Source: Zoroaster sp. YZ-2022
Lineage: Eukaryota > Echinodermata > Asteroidea > Forcipulatida > Zoroasteridae
Length of the DNA stretch: 64,000 nucleotides
Direction: 5' to 3'
Assembly: GCA_029582265.1 (NCBI GenBank)
Contig: CM055835.1
Location: 9,663,500 to 9,727,499 of the forward strand
The notes under the pieces are model-generated. The model was not told the origin of the DNA, did not search any database, and saw only the letters and a list, made by a program, of their open reading frames with translations. Of this stretch, positions 46,725 through 58,383 are shown piece by piece; within the stretch, counting starts at the first letter, position 1, and every line of letters starts with the position of its first letter. A program made the position numbers and the translations under genes.

Positions 46725-48600
46725 ATGATGTATAAACTTCTGACTGGTATCATTGGAGAAGATCTGTATCGTCACATAGAAGATCAGCAGTTATTTCCAG
46801 ATGAACAGAAAGGTTGCAAGAAGCGGTCAAGAGGAACGAAAGACCAACTCATCATTGATAAGACGGTGCTAAAGGACTGTAGGAACAGGAAAACTATTCT
46901 GGCCATGGTATGTTTGAGCCTACTAGTGTTATGGAGATCAAGAAACTCATCATGAAATCGCCATCAAAATCATGTGAACTTGATCCAGTACCAACTTCGC
47001 TAATAAAACAAAATATTGAGGTGTTTGCTAAGTACATCACAATTATTGTAAACAGATCTCTTTCTTCCGGTTGTTTCCCTGATAGCCAGAAGGTTGCTCA
47101 TGTTAAACCACTCCTGAAGAAACCCAATTTGGACAAGGAAGTTTTCAAAAACTACCAACCAGTAGCGAATTTAAAGTACTTTGGAAAAACAATCGAGCGA
47201 GTTGTTTCATCACGGATCTCTGACCATGTTCGTGCTAATAACCTGTCGGACACATTTCAGTCAGCCTATAAACCATTTCATGGAACGGAAACTGCTCTTC
47301 TCCGCGTCAACAATGACATTTTATCAGCCATGGATGATGGAAAAATCACTGCATTAGTTTTGTTAGACTTAAGCGCCGCTTTTGACACGTTCGATCACAA
47401 AATCCTTCTCTCCCGCCTTCAATATCATCTTGGATACATGACACAGCCCTGGATTGGTGTAGGTCCTACCTTTTAAATAGGCCTCTGCATGTTTATAACG
47501 CTATCTCCGAGCCTGTTATTCTTGACTATTCTGTTATTCTGTACCCCAAGGCTTCGTGCTCGGCCCACAGTGGTTTACTGTTTATACCTTTCCAGTTCGT
47601 GATATAATTTTGAAGTATAATTTAAATTAACATGTCTACGCTGATGACACGCAGAGCGATGACATCGTCATGAAGTTTGGTGCAGAGAAATGTGCTGTGA
47701 TGACCATGAAGAGGGGTAAAAGGGTACATTCAGATGGAATTGTTTTACCAGATGGCACACAATTGAGGGCATTGGGTGAAGAAGAAAGTTATAAGTATCA
47801 TGAAGAAGATGGTGTGCTTGGAGATCACGTACTGTACGAGGAATCGAAAGAGAGACTTAAGAAAGAGTATATAAGATGAGTGAAGAAGTGTTTGATAAAG
47901 GCGATCAACACTTGGGCTGTGTCACTGATGAGGTACAGTGCAGGAATTGTCGAGTGGACTAAGGCAGATTTAGATGTTGCTGACAGGAAAACGAGGAAAG
48001 TGATGACGATGTACGGTATGTTACATCCACGGTCGAATGTCAGCAGACTATATCTACCAAGGTCAGAGGGCGGAAGAGGGTTAGGCCTACTGGTACTTAG
48101 TGTATCAGACTGCGTTAACATCGAGAGAAGGAGCTTGCAGTGTCATGTAAGTAGTAGTCAGGAAAGTTGTTGAAGGTTGCGCAGAAATACATGAAGAGAG
48201 ACGTGTTAGGTCCAAAGGAGTACAAGAATCAAAGAAGAGAAGAAAGAACACAAGATTGGCAGGAAAAACCACTTCACGGCCGATTCCTAAGATGTACCGA
48301 AGAAGTGGCGAGTAGCAAGACTTGGGAATGGTTGAGGAGAGAACTAAAGAAAGAAACTGAGGGTCTGATTACTGCAGCGCAAGACCAGTCTCTGCGGACG
48401 AATGTGATGAAGGCAAGGATCGAGAAGTCTGATGTATCTTCTATGTGCAGAATGTGCAATGTGCAATACAAAGGCAGACACGACAAGTTGGCCAAGGTGA
48501 TCCATTGGTATTTGTGTGTGACCCAAGTAGAAATTGGGCCGAATTAGGAAAGAGGCAGTCGGCGACAAAGATCTTGGTTTCTTGGGCTGATTTATTCTGA
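46725..48600 (+). pseudogene. Chimeric LINE: outer R4/NeSL-like ORF with a CR1/L2-like RT core inside
   Basis: Left part 46,725-46,909: [20 protein letters not shown] then [19 protein letters not shown], ending at TILAM just before the expected RT motif A. From 46,910 to 47,654 the sequence is a near-identical copy of the CR1/L2-like LINE at 24-25 kb, including LLDLSAAFDTFDHKILL and the ADDTQ codons. From 47,655 the outer family resumes (DDIVMKFGAEKCAVMTMKRG, AVSLMRYSAGIVEWTK, LYLPRSEGGRGLG) in the same frame as the left part. The clade of the outer element is from memory and uncertain. Confidence 0.7.
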
Positions 48601-49126
48601 AGGAGTGAAGACAAGAAGATGTCGTTCAGTCTTCGATCAAGAATAATATCTCACAAAATATAATAATTAATTTAAAGAATTAAACAAGAAAATGAAATAT
48701 AATACAATAATCTACAGTTCGCGCCGAAATCTGGGCGGTACCCGCCATCTTGGAAAATTGGCGATATTATGCAAAACATTAAGAAAAGCTAGTTTTAGTA
48801 GGTTTCCAAGAAAATACCAGGTCTGCGATATTGCAACATTGATTAGTAAGATAACGATATCTGAAAACGATAATGAAGATATCTTGGAACTAATATTTAC
48901 AAAATCAGGAATTTCGAAATCACTATGGCTTATAAATCAACTCAAAACTTACGTCAGTAACTAACAAAATAATATCGAGAATACAAAATATGAGTGATTG
49001 ATAAGGGATACGATGAGCTAATTTCTAAGTATATGAATGTTAAAAATATAGTGAAATTACAAACGATTGTTACCTGAAGGAGTGAAGACAAGAAGATGTC
49101 GTTCAGTCTTCGATCAAGAATAATAT
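48597..49126. repeat. 53-bp identical direct repeats flanking a ~424-bp segment
   Basis: The sequence starting CTGAAGGAGTGAAGACAAGA occurs identically at 48,597-48,649 and 49,074-49,126, and holds an internal GAAGAC/GTCTTC inverted repeat. The segment between has a 90-codon frame without known features. It may be a small LTR-like or duplicated element. Confidence 0.7.
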
Positions 49127-49413
49127 GACGGGAAGGTGGAAGCGCGCGAAATGCAAAGCTAACATAGAGGGCGCTTCATTAATTTAAATAAGCCAAGTAA
49201 AGAAAAGATTACGTAACAGGGTTGAGTAAACTGAAAATTTAGACGGGGAGTCAGAAAACTAAGCATAAATTTCCATAACTGTCACATGTGTAAGAAGTAC
49301 GGTGTCAAGGTGAAATCAAAGTGGTACGACCATGTGCCATTTGAGAACTCCGCAAGCTGTGGCAAGTCAAGGTGAAGGTTATTCCTATGTTATTATCATG
49401 CTGTGCTAACGCG

Positions 49414-49416
49414 AAA

Positions 49417-49497
<81 letters not shown>
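49414..49497 (+). repeat. (CGGCAA)n hexanucleotide microsatellite
   Basis: About 14 perfect CGGCAA units. Confidence 0.97.
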
Positions 49498-49770
49498 AAG
49501 CTCAGCGACCGGGTAGGCCGGGATTCGAACCCATATTCTGAAAGATGAATGATGCCCATGTCGGTAAAATGTACACGTACACATGTAAACAAAGATTGTT
49601 TTGGGGCTTTGTGATTTCCAGATAATGTGAAAACATTTATTTTATTCAGTTTCACGAGGACCTTATCACTCGTAAACTGGGGAAATAACATGTCTTTAAC
49701 ATCCATGCAAATTTGTTGTATAGGCCTAGTTGGATATAAGTGCAATTGCACATAATTGTTAACAACTTAC

Positions 49771-49920
49771 ATTGGATGTGACATTAGGCAACACTCTATC
49801 CCATGTTATGACCAGCATCCATTCCACACTAAAGTTAGACGCTTGTAGGCCATTAATAGTTTCATCTGTTGTACTCAGCACTGCTAAATTTGATGAATTT
49901 ACTTCTGATCTTTCATAAAC
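49771..49920 (-). CDS. Exon: middle of NIDO domain
   Basis: Acceptor TTGTTTTCAG precedes 49,920 and donor GTAAGTTG follows 49,771; exactly 50 codons, phase 0 at both ends. It reads VYERSEVNSSNLAVLST then FSVEWMLVITWDRV. The W-x-L-V-x-T-W-x-x-V pattern is typical of NIDO domains (nidogen, mucin-4, SUSD2-like). It joins in phase to the exons at 53,055 and 37,219. Confidence 0.9.
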
Positions 49921-50334
49921 CTGAAAACAAAATAATGAAACAAATGAGTAGATGGAGGTTGGGATTCATAACAAAAACAGTATAATACATTCATGGTGTG
50001 CATGGTTTGGTCTAATTTAGAACTAGCGACAACACCCAACTCCTTTGTTTGGTGCACTGGACAATATTAGGCACTAGTTGTTTCACAGAACGACAGTAAT
50101 GCCTATATGACTGGATTTTATTACATCAATGCATGCATCTTTACATATCATTACAAAAACTACCGTAATTATGGTGAAGAGAAGACTCACATACCTTGAA
50201 AAAGGAAAGTACAACATCGGTATTTTTCCAAAATAGCTTCTATGAGTATGAAAAATACTCTTTGAATCAAGATATACTATTTGAATCAAGATATACAGAA
50301 GACATCCAACCTGTGAAAATTTAAGCTCGTAACG

Positions 50335-50665
50335 TTATGTCGTTAATGAGTTCGAGTCCCGGTCGTGACACTTGTGTCCTTGAGCAAGGTACTTAACCAT
50401 AATTGCTTCGTCCTTCGGATGGGACGCGTAGGTCCCGTGTGTTGTGTAATGCACGTAAAAGAACCCAGAATAAAGAGGCTTGTCCCGGTGTTTCTGGTTG
50501 ATTTGGCTGCAAATTGCGCAACCGCGCTCTCTCATTGTGGGCGCTTTGATTATGCACATTATAATTCCTCCTTTACAAATCCCACATCTGGTTGTTATTG
50601 CTGTATTTGTACTGAGGGCCTCCATGGAAAGCAGTGCTGTGCACTGATCGGAGTTTACCCTCATT
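50335..50665 (+). mobile_element. tRNA-derived SINE body
   Basis: GAGTTCGAGTCCCGGTCGTG (box B) then CACTTGTGTCCTTGAGCAAG and a conserved downstream body. The tRNA head is truncated on the left. Confidence 0.65.
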
Positions 50666-50849
50666 AAAGATGACCAAAAAAAAAAAAATAATAAAATAAA
50701 AATGAGAATATAGTGAAAACTCTTTCAGGTTGTAGAATTTAGGAAAATAAATCAGTACTTTTTCATAAATCTAAAACGGAAATAATTTCACAACAAATTA
50801 TGTAGTTTATTTTAATTGTTTTATAGAGCATTATACATAATGTCTCAAT

Positions 50850-51075
50850 GCGCTTTACATGTTATTCCTTGTCAATGGGCCAATATCTTTTCTGCAGTCC
50901 TTCTCAGCTTCCTGGGGAGTATACAGTTCAGAGCAACTGTAACGCTTCGGAGGCTTTTTCAAACACAATATCAACCTGTTCTTTCACATGTATCCATTAT
51001 TGTATACTAGGTGAACAGAATCAATGTATATTAAAATGTACTGCTCAAGGACAAAATTACCATGATCGCGGACAG
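50850..51075 (-). mobile_element. SINE relative, minus strand
   Basis: CTCAGCTTCCTGGGGAGTAT and CTGCTCAAGGACA match the 22.4-kb SINE in the same orientation. The tRNA head is degraded. Confidence 0.5.
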
Positions 51076-51329
51076 GATTCAGTGTATCACAGACTTAATA
51101 TACAGGGTGGTTCAAAAAAAGCTAACCCAAGTTTAAGGTGATTGTTCACACCTCCTACAAATCCAGAGAATTTGTGTTTACCTAGTGTTGATGAGTAGGG
51201 TTTTTAGAAATAATCCTGAAAAAATGCTAGGTCTAGCTGAATTGGATCTCAAGATATGGCCCATTACAGATGGCATGTACAAAGCTTGCTTGTCCACGGG
51301 ATCTTCTTACCTTTAGTTTGTCTTCAACA

Positions 51330-52850
51330 TGCTACCCTTGGTTTACAATACATGTGAGTGCTCTGTCTTGCATATGTTGCACTGCATGTTGCGTTAATAT
51401 TTCAAAAAATTATATCTCATGAACCACAAAAGATATTTTCACAATCTTTGCATTATGTGAATTACGTGATTTTTCGTATACAGACGCGACCCCAATTTGA
51501 CCTGTCCTTCCGGTTGAATCCGGAAGTTGAATCTTTGCATCATCTTAAAGACCTTGAACTATGTCACATTTCGTACACAGGCATGACCCTAATCTGACCT
51601 CTCCTTCCAGTCGAAACCGGAAGTTTAAGTAAACAACTATTCAGAATCATTATTCTGTAAATGTATTTGTACAGCCAAAACATAGTTGCGGAGTTAAAAG
51701 AACCTTAAAACACAGAGTTAGACCTTAACATATAGTTCCAGGTAACGTTGTGACCTGGTGAGGTCATCTAATGAATTATTACGTAATTAATTATAATTAA
51801 AACAATATATTTTATATCTCGTGAACCACAATAGATACTTTCTTGATTCCTTCATAATCATATAGAACATGGAGAACTCAACATTTTTTGATACACAGAC
51901 ATGACCCTATTTTGAACCTTACTTCCGGTCTAAACCGGAAGTTCAAGTTTAAAAAGCTCTTTATAAATTGATTCAAATCTGAAAGGGTATTCGGAAAAAA
52001 AAAATTATTGGTTTATATGTTAAGTGGGATCTGCTCTTTTCAAAAATATATTTGGTGACGTCATCGCTCTTAACAGCGCCCTCTAGCGGCAGGTTTTAAA
52101 AAGTAACTTTTTGCTATCTTGAGAAAACATTAGACAGAATTGTACCAAATTTGGCACAACTGAACCCATATTATGAAGAAAATTTTGTGAAGTATGAATG
52201 ACGTCACATGATTGAACCGGAACTTACGATTGGAAGAATTTCAAATTATATGGGATGACTCAACCGGAAGTTAATGTATTCAGTATAGCACATTATATGT
52301 TTTTTTAATTATATATTATGAAAACTCATATCTCATGAAGTAACTCTTGTCTTTTAATAACTTTAGATGATGACGTCATCACATATGATGCACACTCGAA
52401 CACCCTGAGTTTTTTTTTCTACAAACTCAATACCTCTAGTTTTATTTATTTTTGTATTCTAGGTGCTCTCTGATGCAAAAGGAAGTATTCAATATGGATG
52501 TTATTATACAGTGCATTTATTGTACATCCCAAAATGTTTACAAATCATGTTTTGGAAACAAAATGACCAAAACTGTTGAACGCCCTCTAGCGGTGATCTT
52601 AGTGACGTCACATTATTGATTGTACTGAAGACAACATTTGTGCCAAACTTCATGGGCAACGGACACAAATTAAGGAAGTTATGGGAAAAAAACAAATTTT
52701 TACTAACAATTAGGATTTTTTTTCCAAAAATGGGTATAGTACCCGCAATGGGGCCCTATGAACGTTTTCATGTCCTCATTAGATAGATCGTGTCAAACCA
52801 AACATGCCTATGAAATTTCATTTAAATCGGCTAAAGAATAAAAAAAATTT
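51330..52850. repeat. Dispersed repeat with CTTCCGG..CCGGAAG hairpins and CRE-like palindromes
   Basis: Three inverted CTTCCGGTyTAAACCGGAAG-type hairpins at 51,507-51,526, ~51,603 and 51,921-51,942, each followed by a GAAGTT(C/T)AAG tail, and TGACGTCA at 52,057 and 52,371. CCCTCTAGCGGyrG occurs at 52,079 and 52,583. No gene. Confidence 0.55.
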
Positions 52851-53054
52851 TTTTAGCGGGGCGTAACGAGCTCGCTCCCCCCCCCCCCCCAGGTCTGAGA
52901 ACGAAAAAGGGGCCAGGCTTGATAGGGTTTAACACTACGGTGAACGTGACCTTTGACTTGTCATTTCTCAAGGACAATCCTTGTTTGCATTTATATAATG
53001 ATGCAGACACCAATTTACCATTTTTCTTATGATTTCCCTTGATTTATGATTTAC

Positions 53055-53228
53055 CTGATAGTACACGTTACTCTCCGATGACAATTTCATTTCATTCACA
53101 TCACTGAAGAATGGTGCAATGAACACACGATCATGAAGACTACCACTAAAAGTACTGCCATTAGTAGGGCGTGGATAGGCATATTTCTCCGTCCCATTGT
53201 ACATTATAATAAGTCCGTTATCTGTGAA
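53055..53228 (-). CDS. Exon: N-terminal part of NIDO domain
   Basis: Acceptor CTTTTCTTTAG precedes 53,228 and donor GTAAAT follows 53,055; 58 codons, phase 0 both sides. It reads FTDNGLIIMYNGTE, then GSTFSGSLHDRVFIAPFFSD and VYYQ. RVFIAPFFSD is the hallmark of NIDO domains in nidogen, mucin-4 and SUSD2-like proteins. It joins in phase to the exon at 55,485 (QQKIY then FTDNG). Confidence 0.92.
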
Positions 53229-53388
53229 CTAAAGAAAAGATCATTAAGATTTAAATCGCAGTTTCCCTTTGTCAAAATGTCTTTTAATACAATATTACAA
53301 TCATTATTTTATGAGGATCAAGAAATGCGTATAGATCATTGGTATTTTGAAACGTACGTGCATTCAAAACTCTAATTTCCAAGATATG

Positions 53389-54009
53389 TGTGACCCGCTC
53401 TGTTAAAATGAGTCACAAGTCGCAAATTTGACGAATTGAGATTTCTATGTGGCCGGAAAGAGTACCTCACCAGGTTTAATTTGGTATAAGTTAGAGGTGT
53501 GTGACGTATTGCATTATGGAGATATGCAATTTTTAATAATCAATGAATTGCATAATTCGTCCCTAATTTGCCATAGTGACCAATCCGACTTTTTCAATTT
53601 TAAGTTTTCCCGCCCATTAGTACATTCAGGAAGAGACCTACCATTGTATCTAATCCACACGCATGCTTTCCTTATAGTTTTGGAGATAGAGCAAATGACG
53701 AATGCTCTAACTGGCTATTTTTGTAATTTGGCAAAGTGAACAACACCGCATTGGTCACTTTGCTAACTTAATTAGGGATTAGTCAATATGGCAAATTAGG
53801 GACAAATTAACACAATTGAATTCTTCGGAAAACAAGCATTCGAAAGGAAAACAAATGTCAGAAATGAAACAACCTACTCACAAAAAATCATTGATTTTAA
53901 TATTTTAATGATTGAAATTGACGTCAATTTCATTCAATAAAATATTAAAGCCACATGGAAATCTATTTTTTTTAAATTTGCGACTTGTGACTCACAGAGC
54001 GGGTCACAT
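53389..54009. mobile_element. MITE with TGTGACCCGCTCTGT ends
   Basis: The left end ATATGTGTGACCCGCTCTGT is inverted on the right (GAGCGGGTCACATAT), and the match continues through GAGTCACAAGTCGCAAATTT. ATAT flanks both ends. No transposase. Confidence 0.8.
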
Positions 54010-54119
54010 ATATCAAACTATAACCTGCGAGTTTCAATATACAGTTTTTGAGAAAATCTGTTATTGGTCTTTATGATGCATTGCATGGAGTAGATATCAA
54101 CAAGTTTAATACGGATGTT

Positions 54120-54975
54120 TGAAGTTACTCAATGCCTGTACCCAATACTCAGTGCCTTATAAAACCGATGTGGATGTATGGGGTTACTCAATAGCCATTG
54201 CCTTATAGGACCGATGTGGATGTATCAGGTTACCCCAATACCCAGTGCCTTATAAGACCGACGTGGATGTATGAGGTTACCCAATACCCAGTGCATTAAA
54301 CACTGATGTGGATGTTTGAGGTTACCCAGTACCCAGTGCCTTATTATAACAGTTTGGATGTTAGGTCACCCAACAAGTTGGAATGTATTAGGTTACCCCA
54401 ATACCCAGTACCTGATAAGAAGGATGTTGATGTCTGAGGTTACCCCATTACCTAATGCCTTATAAGACCGATGTGGATTAATTGGTGTTGTTACCCAATA
54501 CCAGTGCCTTTAAGACCGATGTGGATGTCTGAGGTTACCCCGATACCCAGTGCTTTATAAGACCGATGTGGATGTATGAGGTTACCCCAATACCCAGTGC
54601 TTTATAAGACCGATGTGGATGTCTGAGGTTACCCAATATCCAGTGCTTTATAAGACCGATGTGGATGTATGAGGTTACCCCAATACCCAGTGCCTTATAA
54701 GACCGTCGTGGATGTCTGAGGTTACCCAATACCCATTGCATTATAAGACCGATGTGGATGTATGAGGTTACCCCAATACCCAGTGCCTTATAAGACCGTC
54801 GTGGATGTCTGAGGTTACCCAATATCCAGTGCTTTATAAGACCGATGTGGATGTATGAGGTTACCCCAAATACCCAGTGCCTTATAAGACCGATTTGTGG
54901 ATGTCCGAGGATACCCAATACCCAGTTAAGACCGGTGTGGATGTGTGCTGTTACCCAATACCCAGTGCCTTAGTC
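54120..54975 (+). repeat. Minisatellite, ~55-60-bp unit, about 15 copies
   Basis: Units contain GAGGTTACCC(C)AATACCCAGTGCCTTATAAGACCGATGTGGATG with variation. It lies in the intron between the first two identified NIDO exons. The 127-codon minus frame at 54,535 is a repeat artefact. Confidence 0.95.
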
Positions 54976-55484
54976 TCTAAGACCAGTAGGGATTCACGAA
55001 AGGTTGCAATGACTGGTCAACTTTTAATTCATAGCCTTAGAATTTTTTGTACAGGTGCAATTGAAGTTTTAATTTTTCCCATATTTACTCGAGGAGAGGC
55101 AAAGGGGAGAATTACCGGTACCCGATTAAAAAAATACCTGTTTAAAAATCGCGTTATTTACGCACTTATCTCTATACTATTAACTGGATTAGAACTTGGA
55201 AGTGGGCGCTCAGCGACTGAAGAGAGTATGTCAGCCATCTTTATTTGATGAAAGGGTGATTCAAGAGCCTTCCAATAATGTCAACATCGTATTAACTTAA
55301 GTAAGTAAACAGTGTTTTTACGTTAAATTTGTAGGATAGGGTAAAATAATTCCTTTTTTACCATTTGACCAAGGGGAAACAACAATTTCCAGATAGGTTT
55401 TTACAGTAAGCATAAGAAAAAGATGGATTCAGAAAACTGGTAATATTTTCCATTAAGTTTCTTTTTATAGCTGTATAATCTTAC

Positions 55485-55630
55485 GTAAATTTTCTGTTGA
55501 AGACCAAGACATGCAGGGAATTTATACGGAGGCTCAAAGGTAGGCGATAATAGATCCTTCAAGTCATATAATGAAATCCCATTTTCTTGAAGATTACTAT
55601 CCCCTTGGGCTGGACCATAAGGTAGAAGAT
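55485..55630 (-). CDS. Exon: segment before NIDO domain
   Basis: Acceptor TTTTTTATTTGACAG precedes 55,630 and donor GTAAGA follows 55,485; 146 nt, starting in phase 1 and ending in phase 0. It reads LLPYGPAQGDSNLQ, then LYDLKDLLSP and LGLQQKIY. A phrase like LLPYG(P)xxGDxxL regularly opens the region before NIDO domains. Earlier exons with the signal peptide were not identified; they would lie at higher coordinates or outside the window. Confidence 0.85.
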
Positions 55631-55782
55631 CTGTCAAATAAAAAAGACAAATAATTATAGGCCTATAATGATAAAAAAAATTCAATTAATTACCATAATT
55701 ATATCTTAATAAAAGGCAGATGCTTATGCGGGGGGAAATGATACACAGTGAAGTTACATACATATCTAGATTAATCCATTTT

Positions 55783-55802
55783 ATCGTGTACATATACACG
55801 AT
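55783..55802. repeat. Palindrome TCGTGTACATATACACGA
   Basis: Perfect 18-bp palindrome resembling the GTGTACGTACAC core repeated at 16.35-16.70 kb. Confidence 0.7.
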
Positions 55803-55840
55803 CAAATATTATTGTATACTCTGCACATGATATCACATTA

Positions 55841-56325
55841 TACTTCTCCTCCTCCTCCTCCTCCTCCTCCTCCTCCTCCCATTTTCTTGAAGATTACTAT
55901 CCTCATCCTCCTCCTCCTCCTCCTCCTCCTCCTCCTCCTCCTCCTCCTCCTCCTCCTCCTCCTCCTCCTCCTCCTCCTCCTCCTCCTCCTCCTCCTCCTC
56001 CTCCTCCTCCTCCTCCTCCTCCTCCTCCTCCTCCTCCTCCTCCTCCTCCTCCTCCTCCTCCTCCTCCTCCTCCTCCTCCTTCTTCTTCTTCTTCTTCTTC
56101 TTCTTCTTCTTCTTCTTCTTCTTCTTCTTCTTCTTCTTCTTCTTCTTCTCCTTCTTCTTCTTCTTCTTCTTCTTCTTCTTCTTCTTCTTCTTCTTCTTCT
56201 TCTTCTTCTTCTTCTTCTTCTTCTTCTTCTTCTTCTTCTTCTTCTTCTTCTTCTTCTTCTTCTTCTTCTTCTTCTTCTTCTTCTTCTTCTTCTTCTTCTT
56301 CTTCTTCTTCTTCTTCTTCTTCTTC
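55841..56325 (+). repeat. Large compound microsatellite (CTC)n-(TTC)n with embedded exon-like 26-mer
   Basis: (CTC)n at 55,843-55,878, then an interruption (55,878-55,903) reading CCCATTTTCTTGAAGATTAC and onwards, then (CTC)n to 56,080 and (TTC)n to 56,325. The interruption repeats sequence of the exon at 55,578-55,602 exactly 300 bp away. Long open frames here are artefacts. Confidence 0.95.
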
Positions 56326-57525
56326 CCCTCGTTCGCCCCACAACTCGTCTCATACTATCAAATGTTTATCCTGAAATACCAAACTCAGTCCTTGTCAGCA
56401 ACATTTCCTATTTTTGTAAAGTAGTGTCACAAATTCGACCCATTCCCCTGGGATTTAAAAACAAAGAACTAACCCACATTGTGATCTTCAGAAGACAGGT
56501 ACAGGTTCTTTTTAATCCAAATGACCACATTAATTTCTCTTTTTGCAATGTCAATTATCGTGTTTTTCTATCTACAGAGTCAGTGCGGTGTTTTAATTGC
56601 GGGGAGTTTGGACACATCAGCCGCTCATGCAAAAAACACAAAAATTCCGATGAACACGACGAAAATGATGACATAACCTCCAACCCCCTAAACCCACCAC
56701 CAATCTTCGTGCACAATAAGAAATCCGACCCTAAACATCCTTCCAAACGGTCAAAATCCATCCCGCCCGATCCTGCTGCCGCTACGACTGCGCGTCCCGC
56801 CGCCCGATCTTCCATCGGGGGTGAGGTGCTGACCCGGGCGTCGTCTTCCTCCTCCGCTGGAAACTCCAAGAAGTCCTCAGCGGGGGCGGATGCGGGCGCG
56901 CCGAGTGGTAGCACAGATCGGGCCACCCCATCTCTCACGCCTGGTGCTTCCCTTTCCCAACCCTAGCCTCCACTCCAAATCCCACCAATAAACAATTCTC
57001 CGTATGGGGCTCGCCACCTGCACCCACGAGAACTTTTTCTGACGTTGTTTCTAAAGGAAAACAGACACCATCAGCAACTTCATCGACCCCTTCCAAAGTT
57101 CGCTTAATCACACTAAAATCACCCTCCCCACCCAGAAAACTTGCAAGGGTGTCGAGCCCCATGGCGAGCATTTCCCCCTCCCTCTCCAAAGCTCTAGATT
57201 CCCAGACTCCCCTTTCCCCTACTCCATCCTCCACCGTCATGGAACAAAACACCGACACTGACTCCATGTGGGGGAGGATACTCAGACAGACGACGATCTC
57301 CTGGCTGAGCATCTTCCTATTTCCAAAGGCCCCCCTCTCTGAAACTGAACTTGTTAATTTCCTGTCTTCTGTAAAAGCTCGTAAAATACCAACAAAAAAT
57401 TGCCAGAAAATTCACTAACAATATCCCCGGTCTAGTAAAACAATTAAAACCCTTACTTAACAATCCCCTGCTCAAGAAAAACCTGCAGCAGAGGATCCAG
57501 AAACTTGTAAAAACTCTAGATAAAT
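56326..57525 (+). pseudogene. Tx1/L1-type LINE ORF1 (zinc-knuckle protein)
   Basis: The + frame out of the microsatellite gives VLFNPNDHINFSFCNVNYRV, a CCHC zinc knuckle CFNCGEFGHISRSCKK (56,587-56,634) and a proline/serine/alanine-rich tail ending at 56,966. Shifted frames carry on with LSETELVNFLSSVKARK and a short basic C-terminus to about 57,525. The N-terminus is lost in the microsatellite. This is ORF1 of the element whose ORF2 follows. Confidence 0.75.
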
Positions 57526-57643
57526 AAAATTTGTCTCCTTTTCTGTCTTTCTATTCATTAGTGTAATTCTTTGTTTTTCATTATGTATGCCAATAACTCT
57601 GCTTTGTTTGCCCTTATGATGACACTGTCACTGCTCACCTTAA

Positions 57644-58383
57644 CCCTCCGAGCCGCAATACACCACAAGGGCCACAAGCGGAATAAGGGGAGACTCCGGA
57701 AGGCACTTTTAATTACGCGTAATTACACTACGCGATCCGTTTTCTAACGAACTAATACACTACCCAATCCTTACCCAATCCTTTCCTAACCCTTCACTGA
57801 CAGTCTAAATTTATGAATGGAGGTCTCCTAGACACTCCTACATTAGGATGATTGATAGTTAGGGTTGTGAAGGTCAGCCAGCTGACCTTTCTTGGCAGCG
57901 AGTAGATTTGTACATGAGTGAACGGTGCTTAGATTTGTACACGCGTGAACGGAGCTTAGATTTGTACACAAAACACATTGTGCACAAACGAATAGGCAGA
58001 TTTCCCACGGTCGGGGGTGACCTTTGCTGAGCTCGATGTTAAAGGTTACTATAGTATGTCAATCTAGAAGGTTCCATTGAGGATATCATATAGTTTCATC
58101 GTAATTGGCCCAACGGTGTTTGAGTAATTAAACAAAAGGTCAAAAAGTGCCTTCCGGAATCACCTATTCGCTGCTCGCAGGGCTCTGGCTGGTTGTCCAG
58201 ATTTCCCACGGTCGGGGGTGACCTTTGCTGAGCTCGATGTTAAAGGTTACTATAGTATGTCAATCTAGAAGGTTCCATTGAGGATATCATGTAGTTTCAG
58301 CGTAATTGGCCCAACGGTGTTTGAGTAATTAAACAAAAGGTCAAAAAGTGCCTTCCGGAATCACCTATTCCCTGCTCGCAGGG
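57644..58383. mobile_element. piggyBac-like MITE with TTAA duplication and duplicated right end
   Basis: TTAA flanks both sides (57,640-57,643; 58,384-58,387). Ends are CCCTCCGAGC and, inverted, CCCTGCGAGC, with matching subterminal TCCGGAAGGCACTTTT on both sides. The rightmost ~201 bp is tandemly duplicated (CAGATTTCCCACGGTCGG at 57,997 and 58,198), so an extra internal right terminus exists. It splits the LINE ORF2 near its start. Confidence 0.85.

Noticed and set aside
55812..56353. Poly-Leu, poly-Arg, poly-Glu and poly-Gly frames
   Set aside because: Translation of the (CTC)n/(TTC)n microsatellite; only the part after 56,326 is a real LINE relic.
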